DNA from: Albidovulum marisflavi
GTDB taxonomy: Bacteria > Pseudomonadota > Alphaproteobacteria > Rhodobacterales > Rhodobacteraceae
Assembly (NCBI RefSeq): GCF_025751435.1
Contig: NZ_JAOWKY010000001.1
Span: forward strand, 1,224,001-1,288,000
DNA: 64,000 nucleotides
Direction of reading: 5' to 3'
The translations under genes and the position numbers were made by a program. Of the stretch, positions 55,057 through 63,335 are shown one piece after another. The stretch's first letter is position 1; the number at the start of each line of letters is the position of its first letter. The notes under the pieces were generated by a model. It saw nothing but the letters and a program-made list of their open reading frames with translations. It ran no database searches and had not been told where the DNA came from.

Positions 55057-56411
55057 ACGTTCAGAAGCAGGTGTTCACGTTCCCAAGGGCTGATGACCTG
55101 CAGGAACTCCTTGTATTCGTTGCGCTTCACCGCCTCGTAGATGTCGCAGAAATCCGAAGACAGCGCTTCGCGCACCGGCTGGCACTCAGAGAAAAGGTCA
55201 AGGGCGTCGCCCAGGTTGGTCGGCAGTTCGTCCGAGTCAATGTAGGCGTTCCCTACCTTTTCGGGCCGCGGCATCTTCTTTTCCATCAGGCCGAGGTAGC
55301 CGCAAACCATCGTCGCGACCATGCCCAGATAGGGGTTGCAGTCCATGCCGGGCAGGCGGTTTTCCAACCGACGCGCCGGCGGCTCGGAGATGGGCACGCG
55401 CAGGCCCGTGGTGCGGTTGTCGCGCCCCCATTCCAGGTTGATCGGGGCGGCGAAATCCGGGACGTAACGACGGTAGGAATTCACATAAGGTGCCATGAGC
55501 GCCACGACCGCAGGCAGGTAGTTCTGCATCCCCGCGATGAAGTGAAAGAACTCCGGCGTCTCTTGCCCGTTGGCGTCACAGAAAATGTTGTCTCCGGTCT
55601 GTGCATTGACGACCGACTGGTGAATGTGCATGGCAGAGCCCGGTTCGCCCTCGATCGGCTTGGCCATGAAGGTGGCGAAGCAATCGTGGCGCAGGGCTGC
55701 CTCGCGGATCAGTCGTTTGAAATAGAAGACCTCATCCGCCAGAACGACCGGGTCGCCGTGGGAGAGGTTCAATTCGACCTGGCCCGCCCCGCCTTCCTGC
55801 ACGATGCCGTCGATCTCGAGCCCCTGCGCTTCGGCAAAGTCGTAGATGTCGTCGACGACCTTGCCGTACTCGTCCACCGCCGACATCGAATAGGCCTGGT
55901 TGGCCATGACCCGCCGGCCCGACCGGCCGACCGGCGGGATGATTGGCTGGTTGGGGTCTATGTTGCGGGCGACGATGTAAAACTCCATCTCGGGCGCGAC
56001 GATCGGGCGCCAGCCTTGTTCGGTGTAAAGCTGCACCATCCGCTTCAGCACGTTCCGCGGCGCCATCGTGACCGGGTTGCCCTTCTGGTCGTTGACGTCG
56101 TGGATTACCTGCAAAGTAATGTCAGCCGTCCAGGGCACCGCGGTGGCGGTGGTGAAATCGGGGACCAGAACCATGTCGGGCTCGGTGAACTCGCTTTCAT
56201 CGGGCATGTCGGCATAGTCGCCGGTGATCGTCTGGGCGAAGATCGAGTTGGGCAGGTGAAAGAACTTCTGCTTGGCGAACTTCGAGCCGGGCATGGCCTT
56301 GCCCTTGGCAACGCCGGCAAGGTCGGAGACAAGGCATTCGACCTCGTCCAGTCGGCGGCCGGCAATATATTCCCGTGCTGCTTCGGGCAGTTTTTCGGTC
56401 CAGTCGGACAT
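55053..56411 (-). CDS. Glutamine-synthetase-like gamma-glutamyl amine ligase (PuuA-type)
   Basis: 452 residues. Glutamine-synthetase catalytic elements: IVAPEMEFYIVARNID, GGAGQVELNLSHGDPVVLAD, EPGSAMHIHQSVV and the ATP/ammonia-site ARRLENRLPGMDCNPYLGMV. The preceding beta-grasp part (ECLVSDLAGVAKGKAMPGSK) is of the PuuA/GlnT kind rather than true GlnA. It would attach glutamate to an amine with ATP. First of a pair of such genes; a GATase gene is 15 bases upstream and a PuuB-like oxidase overlaps downstream. Confidence 0.88.
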   Translation of the reverse strand: MSDWTEKLPEAAREYIAGRRLDEVECLVSDLAGVAKGKAMPGSKFAKQKFFHLPNSIFAQTITGDYADMPDESEFTEPDMVLVPDFTTATAVPWTADITLQVIHDVNDQKGNPVTMAPRNVLKRMVQLYTEQGWRPIVAPEMEFYIVARNIDPNQPIIPPVGRSGRRVMANQAYSMSAVDEYGKVVDDIYDFAEAQGLEIDGIVQEGGAGQVELNLSHGDPVVLADEVFYFKRLIREAALRHDCFATFMAKPIEGEPGSAMHIHQSVVNAQTGDNIFCDANGQETPEFFHFIAGMQNYLPAVVALMAPYVNSYRRYVPDFAAPINLEWGRDNRTTGLRVPISEPPARRLENRLPGMDCNPYLGMVATMVCGYLGLMEKKMPRPEKVGNAYIDSDELPTNLGDALDLFSECQPVREALSSDFCDIYEAVKRNEYKEFLQVISPWEREHLLLNV

Positions 56412-56425
56412 GGGATCACGCTTTT

Positions 56426-57106
56426 TCAGTTACGGGTTTGCTTGAAGAAATCCGCGATCCGATCTGCGATCGCGGCCGAGGAATTTCGGTCGGAGAAGCG
56501 CGCGCGCGCCTGCTGCATCAGCTCATCCGGGACAAGGCCCTTGCCCCTTGTGCGCATCAGCCCGTCTATGAACTCATTGCCATATTCGGGGTGCGCCTGG
56601 ACCGTATAGGCGCTGTCGCCGTAAAGCAGGGCGGCGTTCTCGCAAAAGGCGTTCGAGCCGATCACTTCCGCGGCCTCGGGGCGCTCGACGACCTGGTCCT
56701 GATGCCAGGCGTTCAGACTGATGGTCTCGCCGCCGAAATTATAGTCCTGCGGGCCCACGGCCCATCCGCCCTTGAACTTTTCGACCTTGCCGCCAAGGGC
56801 CTGCGCGATGATCTGATGACCGAAACAGATACCCACAATAGGCACTCGGTGCGCGAAGGCGTCGCGAATGAAGTCTTCGAGCGGTTTGATGAACGCGTGG
56901 TCCTCGTAGGCGCCATGGCGCGAGCCGGTGATCAGCCAGCCGTCGCAATCATGCACATCCTTGGGAAACTCCATCGCTTCGACATGGAAGGTCTTGAAAG
57001 TCAGCCCGCGGTTCGCAAGCAGACGGATGAACATGTCGGGATAGTCGCCCATCTCGGTCCTGAGGACGTCGGGCGCCTGTCCCGTCTGAAGTATGCCGAT
57101 CAGCAT
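56426..57106 (-). CDS. Class I glutamine amidotransferase-like hydrolase
   Basis: 226 residues of the GMP-synthase-like GATase type. Nucleophile in VPIVGICFGHQIIAQALGGK, His/Glu in AYTVQAHPEYGNEFIDGLMR. No synthetase domain is attached. In this setting it may act as the hydrolase that removes glutamate from the gamma-glutamyl product, the job done by PuuD (a different family) in E. coli; that is inference. A perfect TTTTGATCAAAA palindrome lies 18 bases before the start. Confidence 0.85.
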   Translation of the reverse strand: MLIGILQTGQAPDVLRTEMGDYPDMFIRLLANRGLTFKTFHVEAMEFPKDVHDCDGWLITGSRHGAYEDHAFIKPLEDFIRDAFAHRVPIVGICFGHQIIAQALGGKVEKFKGGWAVGPQDYNFGGETISLNAWHQDQVVERPEAAEVIGSNAFCENAALLYGDSAYTVQAHPEYGNEFIDGLMRTRGKGLVPDELMQQARARFSDRNSSAAIADRIADFFKQTRN

Positions 57107-57123
57107 GGCTGTCTCTTGGCTGC

Positions 57124-57135
57124 TTTTGATCAAAA
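57124..57135. promoter_or_regulatory. TTTGATCAAA palindrome upstream of the GATase gene
   Basis: TTTTGATCAAAA, a perfect 12-base palindrome in the gap between the GATase and the second glutamine-synthetase-like gene. The same core occurs at 58599 and 58675; I saw it nowhere else in the window. Probable shared operator of an unidentified regulator. Confidence 0.55.
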
Positions 57136-57173
57136 TAGACCGCCCCCTACCACCTGGCAAGGGGCGGGGCGGT

Positions 57174-58532
57174 TCACACGGTATCGAGGTAGATTTCGGT
57201 CTGCTCGACCGGCGAAAGCTCTGCCATGTAGTGCAGTTCCTGACGCTTGGTCATCACCAGATTGCGGATCAGCTCTGGCGCGAAGATCTGGGGCATGATC
57301 GAGCTTTTCTCGAACGCCTCGATGGCGTCGGCCCAGTTGTCATGGATCAGCGGCAGGTCCATCGCATAGGCGTTTCCGGTGATCGGCGGCGGTGGCGTCA
57401 GCTCTTGCTCGATCCCCAAGAGGCCCGCACCCAGGATCGCAGCCAGCATCAGGTAGGGGTTGACGTCGCCCCCCGCCACGCGATGCTCGATCCGGCGCGC
57501 GGCCGGGTTGCCTGAAGGCACGCGGATTGCCGCGGTCCGGTTTTCGTAGGCCCAGCAGACCGCATTCGGGGCGTGAGCCTCGGGCACGAGGCGGTCGAAA
57601 CTGTTGGAATGCGGCGCGAACAGCAGGGTGGAGTCCGGCATCGCGTGCAGACATCCGGCAATGGCTTGCCGCAGCTTCAGCGATCCTTCGGGCCCGCCGT
57701 TGGAAAAGATGTTGCGTCCGTCGCGGTCCAGGACCGAGAAATGGGTGTGCAGCCCGTTGCCGGAGTATTCCGGGTAAGGCTTGGCCATGAAACTCGCGGC
57801 AAAGCCATGCCGGCGGGCCAGACCCTTGACCAGAAGCTTGAACAGCCAGGCGTCGTCTGCGGCACGCAGCGCATCTTCCTGGTGCATCAGGTTGATTTCG
57901 AACTGCCCCAGACCCGATTCCGAAATGGCGGTATCGGCGGGTATGTCCATCTCCTCGCATGCGTCGTAGAGGTCGGTGAAGAACGTGTCGAAAGCGTCCA
58001 GCGCGCGGATCGACATGATCTCGGCCGCCTTGCGACGCTTGCCCGACCGCGGGCTTGGTGGAACCTGCAGGGTCTTGCCGCTGTCGTCGATCAGGAAGAA
58101 TTCCAGTTCCATTGCCGCGACCGGCGTCAGGCCGAGCGCCTTGTAGCGATCGACGACGCGGGCCAGGGCGTGGCGGGGATCGCCCTCATACGGCTTGCCG
58201 TTTTCGCGGAACATCCAGATCGGCAGCAGCGCCGTCGGCGCCTCGAGCCAGGGCATTGGCATGAACCCGCGTTCGGTCGGCCTGAGCACGCCGTCCGCAT
58301 CGCCCGTGTCAAAGACCAGTGGGCTATCCTCGATGTCCTCGCCCCAAATGTCGAGGTTCAGGACCGAGAACGGGAATCTTGTCCCATCGGCCGTGATCTT
58401 GTCAGCGAAGCGCGTCGGAATGCGCTTGCCGCGGGGTTGTCCGTTCAGGTCTGCCGCGGCCACACGGATCGTGCGCACCTGCGGGTGTTTTCTGAGCCAG
58501 TCCTTCATCATCTCACCGGGAGACCTGGGCAT
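57174..58532 (-). CDS. Second glutamine-synthetase-like ligase (PuuA-type)
   Basis: 452 residues, the same length as its paralogue at 55053 but clearly diverged. Catalytic stretches: PVAAMELEFFLIDDSGKTLQ, SGLGQFEINLMHQEDALRAA, GNGLHTHFSVLDRDG and ARRIEHRVAGGDVNPYLMLA. Two ligases beside one oxidase suggest two amines or a two-ended polyamine. Start 58532 follows GAGG; MMKDWLRKHP a few codons later is an alternative. Two TTTGATCAAA boxes lie upstream. Confidence 0.88.
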   Translation of the reverse strand: MPRSPGEMMKDWLRKHPQVRTIRVAAADLNGQPRGKRIPTRFADKITADGTRFPFSVLNLDIWGEDIEDSPLVFDTGDADGVLRPTERGFMPMPWLEAPTALLPIWMFRENGKPYEGDPRHALARVVDRYKALGLTPVAAMELEFFLIDDSGKTLQVPPSPRSGKRRKAAEIMSIRALDAFDTFFTDLYDACEEMDIPADTAISESGLGQFEINLMHQEDALRAADDAWLFKLLVKGLARRHGFAASFMAKPYPEYSGNGLHTHFSVLDRDGRNIFSNGGPEGSLKLRQAIAGCLHAMPDSTLLFAPHSNSFDRLVPEAHAPNAVCWAYENRTAAIRVPSGNPAARRIEHRVAGGDVNPYLMLAAILGAGLLGIEQELTPPPPITGNAYAMDLPLIHDNWADAIEAFEKSSIMPQIFAPELIRNLVMTKRQELHYMAELSPVEQTEIYLDTV

Positions 58533-58598
58533 TCGGCACGCCTCGCGCTGTCCCTCAGGGGCAGGGGGCGGAATGGCCCGGCCGTTGTCCTTCCGTTC

Positions 58599-58610
58599 AA
58601 TTGATCAAAT
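58599..58610. promoter_or_regulatory. TTGATCAA box upstream of the second ligase gene
   Basis: AATTGATCAAAT, matching the perfect ATTTGATCAAAT at 58675 in 11 of 12 positions. It lies 67 bases before the gene start; the two boxes are 76 bases apart. Confidence 0.5.
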
Positions 58611-58674
58611 CGCGATCTGGTGGCCGACATGGCAGGCCCCTGCAGTTTTGCGCCGAAGGGGCTGCACCAGATGA

Positions 58675-58686
58675 ATTTGATCAAAT
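58675..58686. promoter_or_regulatory. ATTTGATCAAAT palindrome downstream of the permease gene
   Basis: A perfect 12-base palindrome nine bases beyond the permease stop and 143 bases before the second ligase start. With the boxes at 58599 and 57124 it makes a set of three. Confidence 0.55.
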
Positions 58687-58694
58687 AACAGATA

Positions 58695-59501
58695 CTACCG
58701 GACCAGCATAGGACGCAAGCGAATTCTGCCGCGTTGCAGTTGCGGCAGGTGCCGGTTCAGGCGCTGGTTCACGATGCCGAAAAGCTTGATGACCGTGAGC
58801 GTCAGCAAGATGAAGTAGCAGGCCAGGATCGGGTAGGGGATGAAGGGGTTGAATGTCTTGTCCGCGAAGTAGTTCGCATAGTAGAGCGCGTCGCCCATCT
58901 GCTGCGTCGCCGGGAACCCCGAGAAGAAGACAAGAGCCGTGGCATGGAACAGGAAGATCGCCTCGTTCGTGTAGGCGGGCCAGGCAAGCCGCAGCATCGT
59001 CGGCCAGATGATCCGGCGGAAGCGCGGCCAGCCGGACATTCCGTAGGCGTCCGCGGCCTCGATGTCGCCCTTGGGAATGGACTGCATCGCGCCGTAGAAG
59101 ATTTCCGCCGAGTAAGCAGAGGTGTTGAAGAACAGGACAACCAGCGCCCCCGCCCAGGCCGAGGTCAGCGGAGAGAAGACCGGGAAGACGTTCTTCAGGC
59201 TCAGGAACAGGAAGTAGGCGAAGAAGAACTGTATGAAGAGGGGCGAGCCCCGGAAGACGAAGATGAACCATTCTGCCGGCTTGCGCAGCAACGGCGAATG
59301 CGCCGCCTTGGCCATGGCCAGCGCCGTGGCCAGGAAGAAGCCGGACAACAGCGCGATCGTGCCGAAATAGATGTTCCAGATCATGCCGGAGCCGATCAGG
59401 GTCACCTGCTGACAAAGCGTGAAGTCGGATCTGGGCAGAAGCCTTTCGCCAATGCCGACGCTGCGCAGCGCGTAGTCGGCGACCGTATCCCAGCAACTCA
59501 T
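58695..59501 (-). CDS. Polar amino acid/amine ABC transporter permease (HisM-type)
   Basis: 268 residues from 59501 (MSCWDTVADYALRSVGIGER). Permease domain of the HisM/ArtM class: IFVFRGSPLFIQFFFAYFLF, the EAA loop EAADAYGMSGWPRFRRIIWP and several membrane helices. Its start overlaps the first permease gene by four bases. It ends the ATPase, binding protein, permease, permease order of this importer; the neighbouring ligases suggest an amine or amino-acid substrate. Confidence 0.9.
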   Translation of the reverse strand: MSCWDTVADYALRSVGIGERLLPRSDFTLCQQVTLIGSGMIWNIYFGTIALLSGFFLATALAMAKAAHSPLLRKPAEWFIFVFRGSPLFIQFFFAYFLFLSLKNVFPVFSPLTSAWAGALVVLFFNTSAYSAEIFYGAMQSIPKGDIEAADAYGMSGWPRFRRIIWPTMLRLAWPAYTNEAIFLFHATALVFFSGFPATQQMGDALYYANYFADKTFNPFIPYPILACYFILLTLTVIKLFGIVNQRLNRHLPQLQRGRIRLRPMLVR

Positions 59502-60382
59502 GCGGCAGCCTTTCTTTGCGCTTCGCCCCCCATCGTGGCCTGACCGTGGGTCAGACGGCGCATGATCCGGCCAAGCACGACCTCGGAAACCTTGGTGAAA
59601 AGAAGATAGAAGACTAGCAGCGCGCCAAAGTACCACATGCGCCAGTCGCCATGCGGATAGTCGGTGAACTTTGGCGTCTTGGTGCCGCCAAGTTCGCGGG
59701 CCCAATAGACGATATCCTCCACCCCAAGCAGGAACAGAAGTGGCGTCGCCTTGATAAGCACCATCCAGAGGTTCGAAAGGCCCGGCAGCGCGTAGACCCA
59801 CATCTGCGGCACCATGATGCGCCAGAACGCCTGGCGGTGCGTCATGCCATAAGCCTCGGCGGTTTCAACCTGGGCGCGAGGAACCGCCTGCATCGCGCCG
59901 TAAAGCACGTTGGCGGCAAAAGCCCCGAAGATGATCGAGAATGTCAGAACCGCCAGGAAAAATCCGTAGGTTTCATGGACCCACTGTGGTGCGTCGCCCA
60001 AGGGCAGCTTGGCTGCCGCGCAGACGACGAAATCATTGCCCTGACGGATCGGCTGATCCCAATCGGGGCATTTGATCGTGTGGCGGAGATATTCGAACGC
60101 CTGATCCAGGGCGATGACGAAGAACAGGAAGAAGGCGATGTCCGGTACGCCCCGAACGATGCCGATATAGGCCTTGCCGAGCCAGGACAGCGGCACGAAG
60201 CGCGACCGCGCAGCGCTGGCGCCGCCGAAGCCGAAGACAAGGGCTATGGGGGCCGTGATCGCAAGTAGCAGCAGCACGGTCCCGAAGGACAGGTAAAGCG
60301 ACGTGTGCTTGCCGGTGGTCAGATAGCACGAAAGCCAAGTGAGGCCGGAAAGCGTCTCGGGGTCCGAACAGTATGAAAACAT
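59498..60382 (-). CDS. Polar amino acid/amine ABC transporter permease (HisQ-type)
   Basis: 294 residues. Permease domain with IGIVRGVPDIAFFLFFVIAL, EAA loop VETAEAYGMTHRQAFWRIMV and LLFLLGVEDIVYWARELGG. A polar insertion (about residues 100-135, KCPDWDQPIRQGNDFVVCAA) between membrane helices, with two cysteines, is longer than in HisQ. 45 bases with a strong stem-loop separate it from the binding-protein gene. Confidence 0.9.
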   Translation of the reverse strand: MFSYCSDPETLSGLTWLSCYLTTGKHTSLYLSFGTVLLLLAITAPIALVFGFGGASAARSRFVPLSWLGKAYIGIVRGVPDIAFFLFFVIALDQAFEYLRHTIKCPDWDQPIRQGNDFVVCAAAKLPLGDAPQWVHETYGFFLAVLTFSIIFGAFAANVLYGAMQAVPRAQVETAEAYGMTHRQAFWRIMVPQMWVYALPGLSNLWMVLIKATPLLFLLGVEDIVYWARELGGTKTPKFTDYPHGDWRMWYFGALLVFYLLFTKVSEVVLGRIMRRLTHGQATMGGEAQRKAAA

Positions 60383-60390
60383 GCGGGTCC

Positions 60391-60417
60391 GGGGCGGGAT
60401 CGCGACGACCCCGCCCC
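60391..60417 (-). other. Stem-loop between binding-protein and permease genes
   Basis: GGGGCGGG, 11-base loop, CCCGCCCC: a perfect eight-base-pair stem filling most of the 45-base gap after the binding-protein stop. No U-run on the minus strand; likely a 3' stabiliser or attenuator as in the AEP importer. Confidence 0.5.
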
Positions 60418-60427
60418 CCTTTTCCGG

Positions 60428-61138
60428 TCAGAAGGTTGCGCCGATTTCCCACTTGGTGATGAGTTCGTTCAGCGTTCCGTCATCCTTCATCGACTGAATC
60501 GCGGCGTTGAACTTCTCTTTCAGTTCGGTGTCGGATTCGCGCAGGCCCATGCCGACGCCGCCGCCGATCAGGACGTCGTCACCAACGAAGTCCAGGTCGG
60601 CGTCTTCGGCCGCGATCGGCTCAAGGTAGGCGCGGTCCGCAAGCACCGCGTCCGCTTCACCGTTGCGCACGGCACCGATGGTTTCCTCGGGCGTGGCGAA
60701 CTCAAGCAGGGTCGCGCCCGACTGCGCGACGTAGGAGGCCTGGATCGTCCCGGTCTGAGCCGCGATCACGCCACCGGTCAGATCGACATCCGCTCCGGCC
60801 TTGGCCAGGAAGGCCGAGGGATCGGGCTGGGTGTAGTTCTGGGTGAAGTCGATGACCTCATCGCGCTCGTCGGTGATCGACATGCCGGCGATGATGGTGT
60901 CGTAGTTGCCGGAGACGAGGTTCGGGATGATCGAATCCCAGTCGTTCGTGACCCATTCGCACGTCAGCTCGGCGCGCTTGCAAAGCTCGTCGCCCAGTTC
61001 GCGCTCAAAGCCGGCGACCTGGCCGCTATCGTCGATGTAGTTGTACGGAGGGTAGGCGCCCTCGGTGCCCATGCGCACGGTCTGGGCCTGGGCTGCCCCG
61101 GCGGCAAGCGCGGCCGCCGCAATCAGAAGGTATTTCAT
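60428..61138 (-). CDS. Amino acid/amine ABC transporter, periplasmic binding protein (family 3)
   Basis: 236 residues. Signal peptide MKYLLIAAAALAAGAAQAQ, then the family-3 start VRMGTEGAYPPYNYIDDSGQ and AGFERELGDELCKRAELTCE, with the ligand-site NYDTIIAGMSITDERDEVID. Usual ligands are basic or polar amino acids and opines; octopine/lysine/arginine/ornithine-type proteins are near relatives. The ligand here is probably the amine precursor handled by the ligases downstream (inference). Confidence 0.9.
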   Translation of the reverse strand: MKYLLIAAAALAAGAAQAQTVRMGTEGAYPPYNYIDDSGQVAGFERELGDELCKRAELTCEWVTNDWDSIIPNLVSGNYDTIIAGMSITDERDEVIDFTQNYTQPDPSAFLAKAGADVDLTGGVIAAQTGTIQASYVAQSGATLLEFATPEETIGAVRNGEADAVLADRAYLEPIAAEDADLDFVGDDVLIGGGVGMGLRESDTELKEKFNAAIQSMKDDGTLNELITKWEIGATF

Positions 61139-61213
61139 CGTTTTCTCCTTGATGGTCGTCTGGTTGTTATTGTTAGGTCTGGCGGGCTTGCCCGAAATGG
61201 CTCGTGCCGGGGG

Positions 61214-61993
61214 TCAGGCCGGCGCGGTCGCGCTCAGGAACTGCTGCAAACGCTCGGTTTTGGGGTTGCCGAACAGGTCGTCCGGTCGGCCCTCTTCCTC
61301 GATCAGGCCGCGGTGAAGAAATACCACATGATCCGATACATCGGCGGCCAGGCGCATGTCATGCGTCACGATCAGCATCGTTCGGCCTTCCTCGGCCAGC
61401 GCCTTGATCACCTTGACCACCTCTTGCTCCAACTCGGGATCAAGCGCCGAGGTGGGTTCATCGAAAAGCAGGGCGGTCGGCTCCATGCACAGCGCGCGGG
61501 CAATTGCCGCGCGCTGCTGCTGCCCGCCCGAAAGCTGCGCGGGGTAGGCGTCGCACTTGTCACCGATTCCTACCTTTGTCAGATACCCGCGCGCGGCCTT
61601 TTCGACGTCCGCGCGGTCGCGCCTGAGAACGGTCAGAGGCGCCTCCATCACGTTCTGAAGAATCGTCATGTGTGACCAGAGGTTGAACTGCTGGAACACC
61701 ATCGACAGGTTGGTGCGGATTCGGATCACTTGCGCGCGGTCGGCGGGATGGCGGCCAAGGCCCTCTCCGCGCCAGCGCACGGCGTCGCCGTTGAAGATCA
61801 CCTCGCCCTGCTGGCTGTCCTCAAGCAGGTTGCAGCAGCGAAGAAGCGTGGATTTTCCAGAGCCTGAAGAACCGATCAGGGAAATTACCTCTCCCTTGTG
61901 CGCGGTTATCGACACGCCCTTCAGAACTTCCAGCTGTCCGTAGGATTTGTGCAGGTCCCTGATTTCGATGACCGGTGTTTCTTTCGTCGTCAC
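61214..61993 (-). CDS. Amino acid/amine ABC transporter, ATP-binding protein
   Basis: 259-residue HisP/GlnQ-type ATPase. Walker A GSSGSGKST, Q-loop MVFQQFNLWSHMTILQNVME, signature LSGGQQQRAAIARAL, Walker B ALLFDEPTSALDPELEQEVV and switch IVTHDMRLAADVSDHVVFLH. First gene of the importer on the minus strand; the binding-protein gene starts 75 bases downstream. Confidence 0.92.
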   Translation of the reverse strand: MTTKETPVIEIRDLHKSYGQLEVLKGVSITAHKGEVISLIGSSGSGKSTLLRCCNLLEDSQQGEVIFNGDAVRWRGEGLGRHPADRAQVIRIRTNLSMVFQQFNLWSHMTILQNVMEAPLTVLRRDRADVEKAARGYLTKVGIGDKCDAYPAQLSGGQQQRAAIARALCMEPTALLFDEPTSALDPELEQEVVKVIKALAEEGRTMLIVTHDMRLAADVSDHVVFLHRGLIEEEGRPDDLFGNPKTERLQQFLSATAPA

Positions 61994-62111
61994 TGTCGCC
62001 CATCCCCTGGTCTGGCGACCAAGTGTGCTAAAAAAACGGCGTCATGCAACGTCCGATGTGGGGCGTTTTGGAAGAAGTTGCGCGATTTGGACGACAAAAG
62101 CGCGCAAAACG

Positions 62112-62861
62112 TCAGTGACGCTGCGGCACCGGAACGTTCAGGTACGCATCCCGGCCGATCCGCACGTGGCCGGCAAGCCCCAATGCCGCACGATCGCCGG
62201 GGGCAAGCGCACGGACTGCCGCATCCACCGTTTCTCCGATGGCAACGACGTCGCGCCCTAGCGCGCTGATGTAGGGCAGGCCGGGGGTGGCGGGCGCCGT
62301 GGGGCCAAGGACGCGCAGTTGCGCGGCAAGGGCAGGCCGGTGCGCCTCCAGAAGCCGCCAGGTCACCGCGTCAACCGCAGCAATGTCGGCGCGCCCTTCC
62401 GCGACAGCACGAGCGCTTTCGATATGGGCGCCGGTCAGGATCACCTCATTGACGGCAATCCCCAACATCGCGGAGTGATTGAGGGGCGCGGCCCAGCCCG
62501 ACTGGCTGTCGGTGCTGTTGGCCGCCAAACGCTGCCCGAACAAATCCTGCGTCGATCGCTCTTCGTCCGCCCGGACGACCAGTTGGGAATAATAGTGTCC
62601 GGGTGCCGCATCGGGCAGCCCGTAATCAGGCGTTCCGATCAATGACACCCGATCATGCAGGCGTGTGCGGTATGGGAAACCGCAGGTCTGCCCCAGGATC
62701 AGGTCGGGGCTTTCCCATGCCTCCCACAGATCCATCCCTCGGGTCAGGTTGTCGGGCGCATCGATCTCGCGCGCGCGCAACCCGTCGCGGATCAGCCCCC
62801 AGAAGCGATCGGTCGGTTCGCGCACTTCGTCCCAGTCGTACATTGGCAAGAGTGCGATCAT
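62112..62861 (-). CDS. PhnD-like phosphate/phosphonate-binding protein without signal peptide
   Basis: 249 residues resembling the phosphate/phosphite/phosphonate binding-protein (PhnD) superfamily: LILGQTCGFPYRTRLHDRVS, AANSTDSQSGWAAPLNHSAM (the SxSG phosphate-type loop) and ADIAAVDAVTWRLLEAHRPA. It begins MIALLPMYDWDEVREPTDRF and lacks any signal peptide or membrane helix, so it is cytoplasmic unless an upstream start exists. It overlaps the TerB-like gene by four bases. Role unknown: intracellular sensor or ligand carrier is possible. Confidence 0.8.
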   Translation of the reverse strand: MIALLPMYDWDEVREPTDRFWGLIRDGLRAREIDAPDNLTRGMDLWEAWESPDLILGQTCGFPYRTRLHDRVSLIGTPDYGLPDAAPGHYYSQLVVRADEERSTQDLFGQRLAANSTDSQSGWAAPLNHSAMLGIAVNEVILTGAHIESARAVAEGRADIAAVDAVTWRLLEAHRPALAAQLRVLGPTAPATPGLPYISALGRDVVAIGETVDAAVRALAPGDRAALGLAGHVRIGRDAYLNVPVPQRH

Positions 62862-63295
62862 GTCCCGCGCTCCATTCTTTTTCTGGCCAGTCCGCTTTCG
62901 GCATCGGTGACCCCAAGCAGGCTGGCGGCCAGCCTGATCACGGCATCCTCATGCGCGTCGCGCTCGCCGTCCGCAAGGGCGATCGACCATAGCGTTTCGA
63001 TCAGCGCGATACGATCTTCATGCGGCACCGCGTCTTTCAGGGCGCGCGTGAACCGCACGGTGTCTGGCGCCTCTGCCTCAAGTGCTTCGGCTTCCTGCCG
63101 CAAATGTGCCGCTTCGAAAGGTGAAAGTTCGTACCTGCTGACAAGGGCGCGATCGATCCGCGCCGCCTCGACCAGGGCATAGACGCCGTCGGCGCGCGCG
63201 ATCCGCACCAAGAGCGCTGCGAGCGCAAGGCGGGCGTCGTCGGGTGGAAGTGAGGTGGGCGACGCCATCAGCGTCGATAGCAGCTTTGAAAACAT
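62858..63295 (-). CDS. TerB-like (tellurite-resistance/DjlA) domain protein
   Basis: 145 residues, all helical: LALAALLVRIARADGVYALV, ELSPFEAAHLRQEAEALEAE, HEDRIALIETLWSIALADGE. The paired 'RIARADG' and 'ALADGERDAHED' acidic loops are the metal-binding pattern of the TerB domain. Start 63295 (MFSKLLSTLM). Translationally coupled to the PhnD-like gene. No other ter genes lie near, so tellurite resistance is not implied. Confidence 0.83.
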   Translation of the reverse strand: MFSKLLSTLMASPTSLPPDDARLALAALLVRIARADGVYALVEAARIDRALVSRYELSPFEAAHLRQEAEALEAEAPDTVRFTRALKDAVPHEDRIALIETLWSIALADGERDAHEDAVIRLAASLLGVTDAESGLARKRMERGT

Positions 63296-63335
63296 GATCA
63301 GGATATAGCGATCCCGGTGCCTGTAGAAAAGCGCC

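Noticed and set aside
57124-58686. TTTGATCAAA boxes as FNR/FnrL sites
   Set aside because: FNR sites need TTGAT-N4-ATCAA; here the half-sites meet without the four-base spacer.
62112-62861. Periplasmic phosphonate-binding protein of an importer
   Set aside because: No signal peptide and no adjacent permease or ATPase genes; kept only as a PhnD-like cytoplasmic protein.
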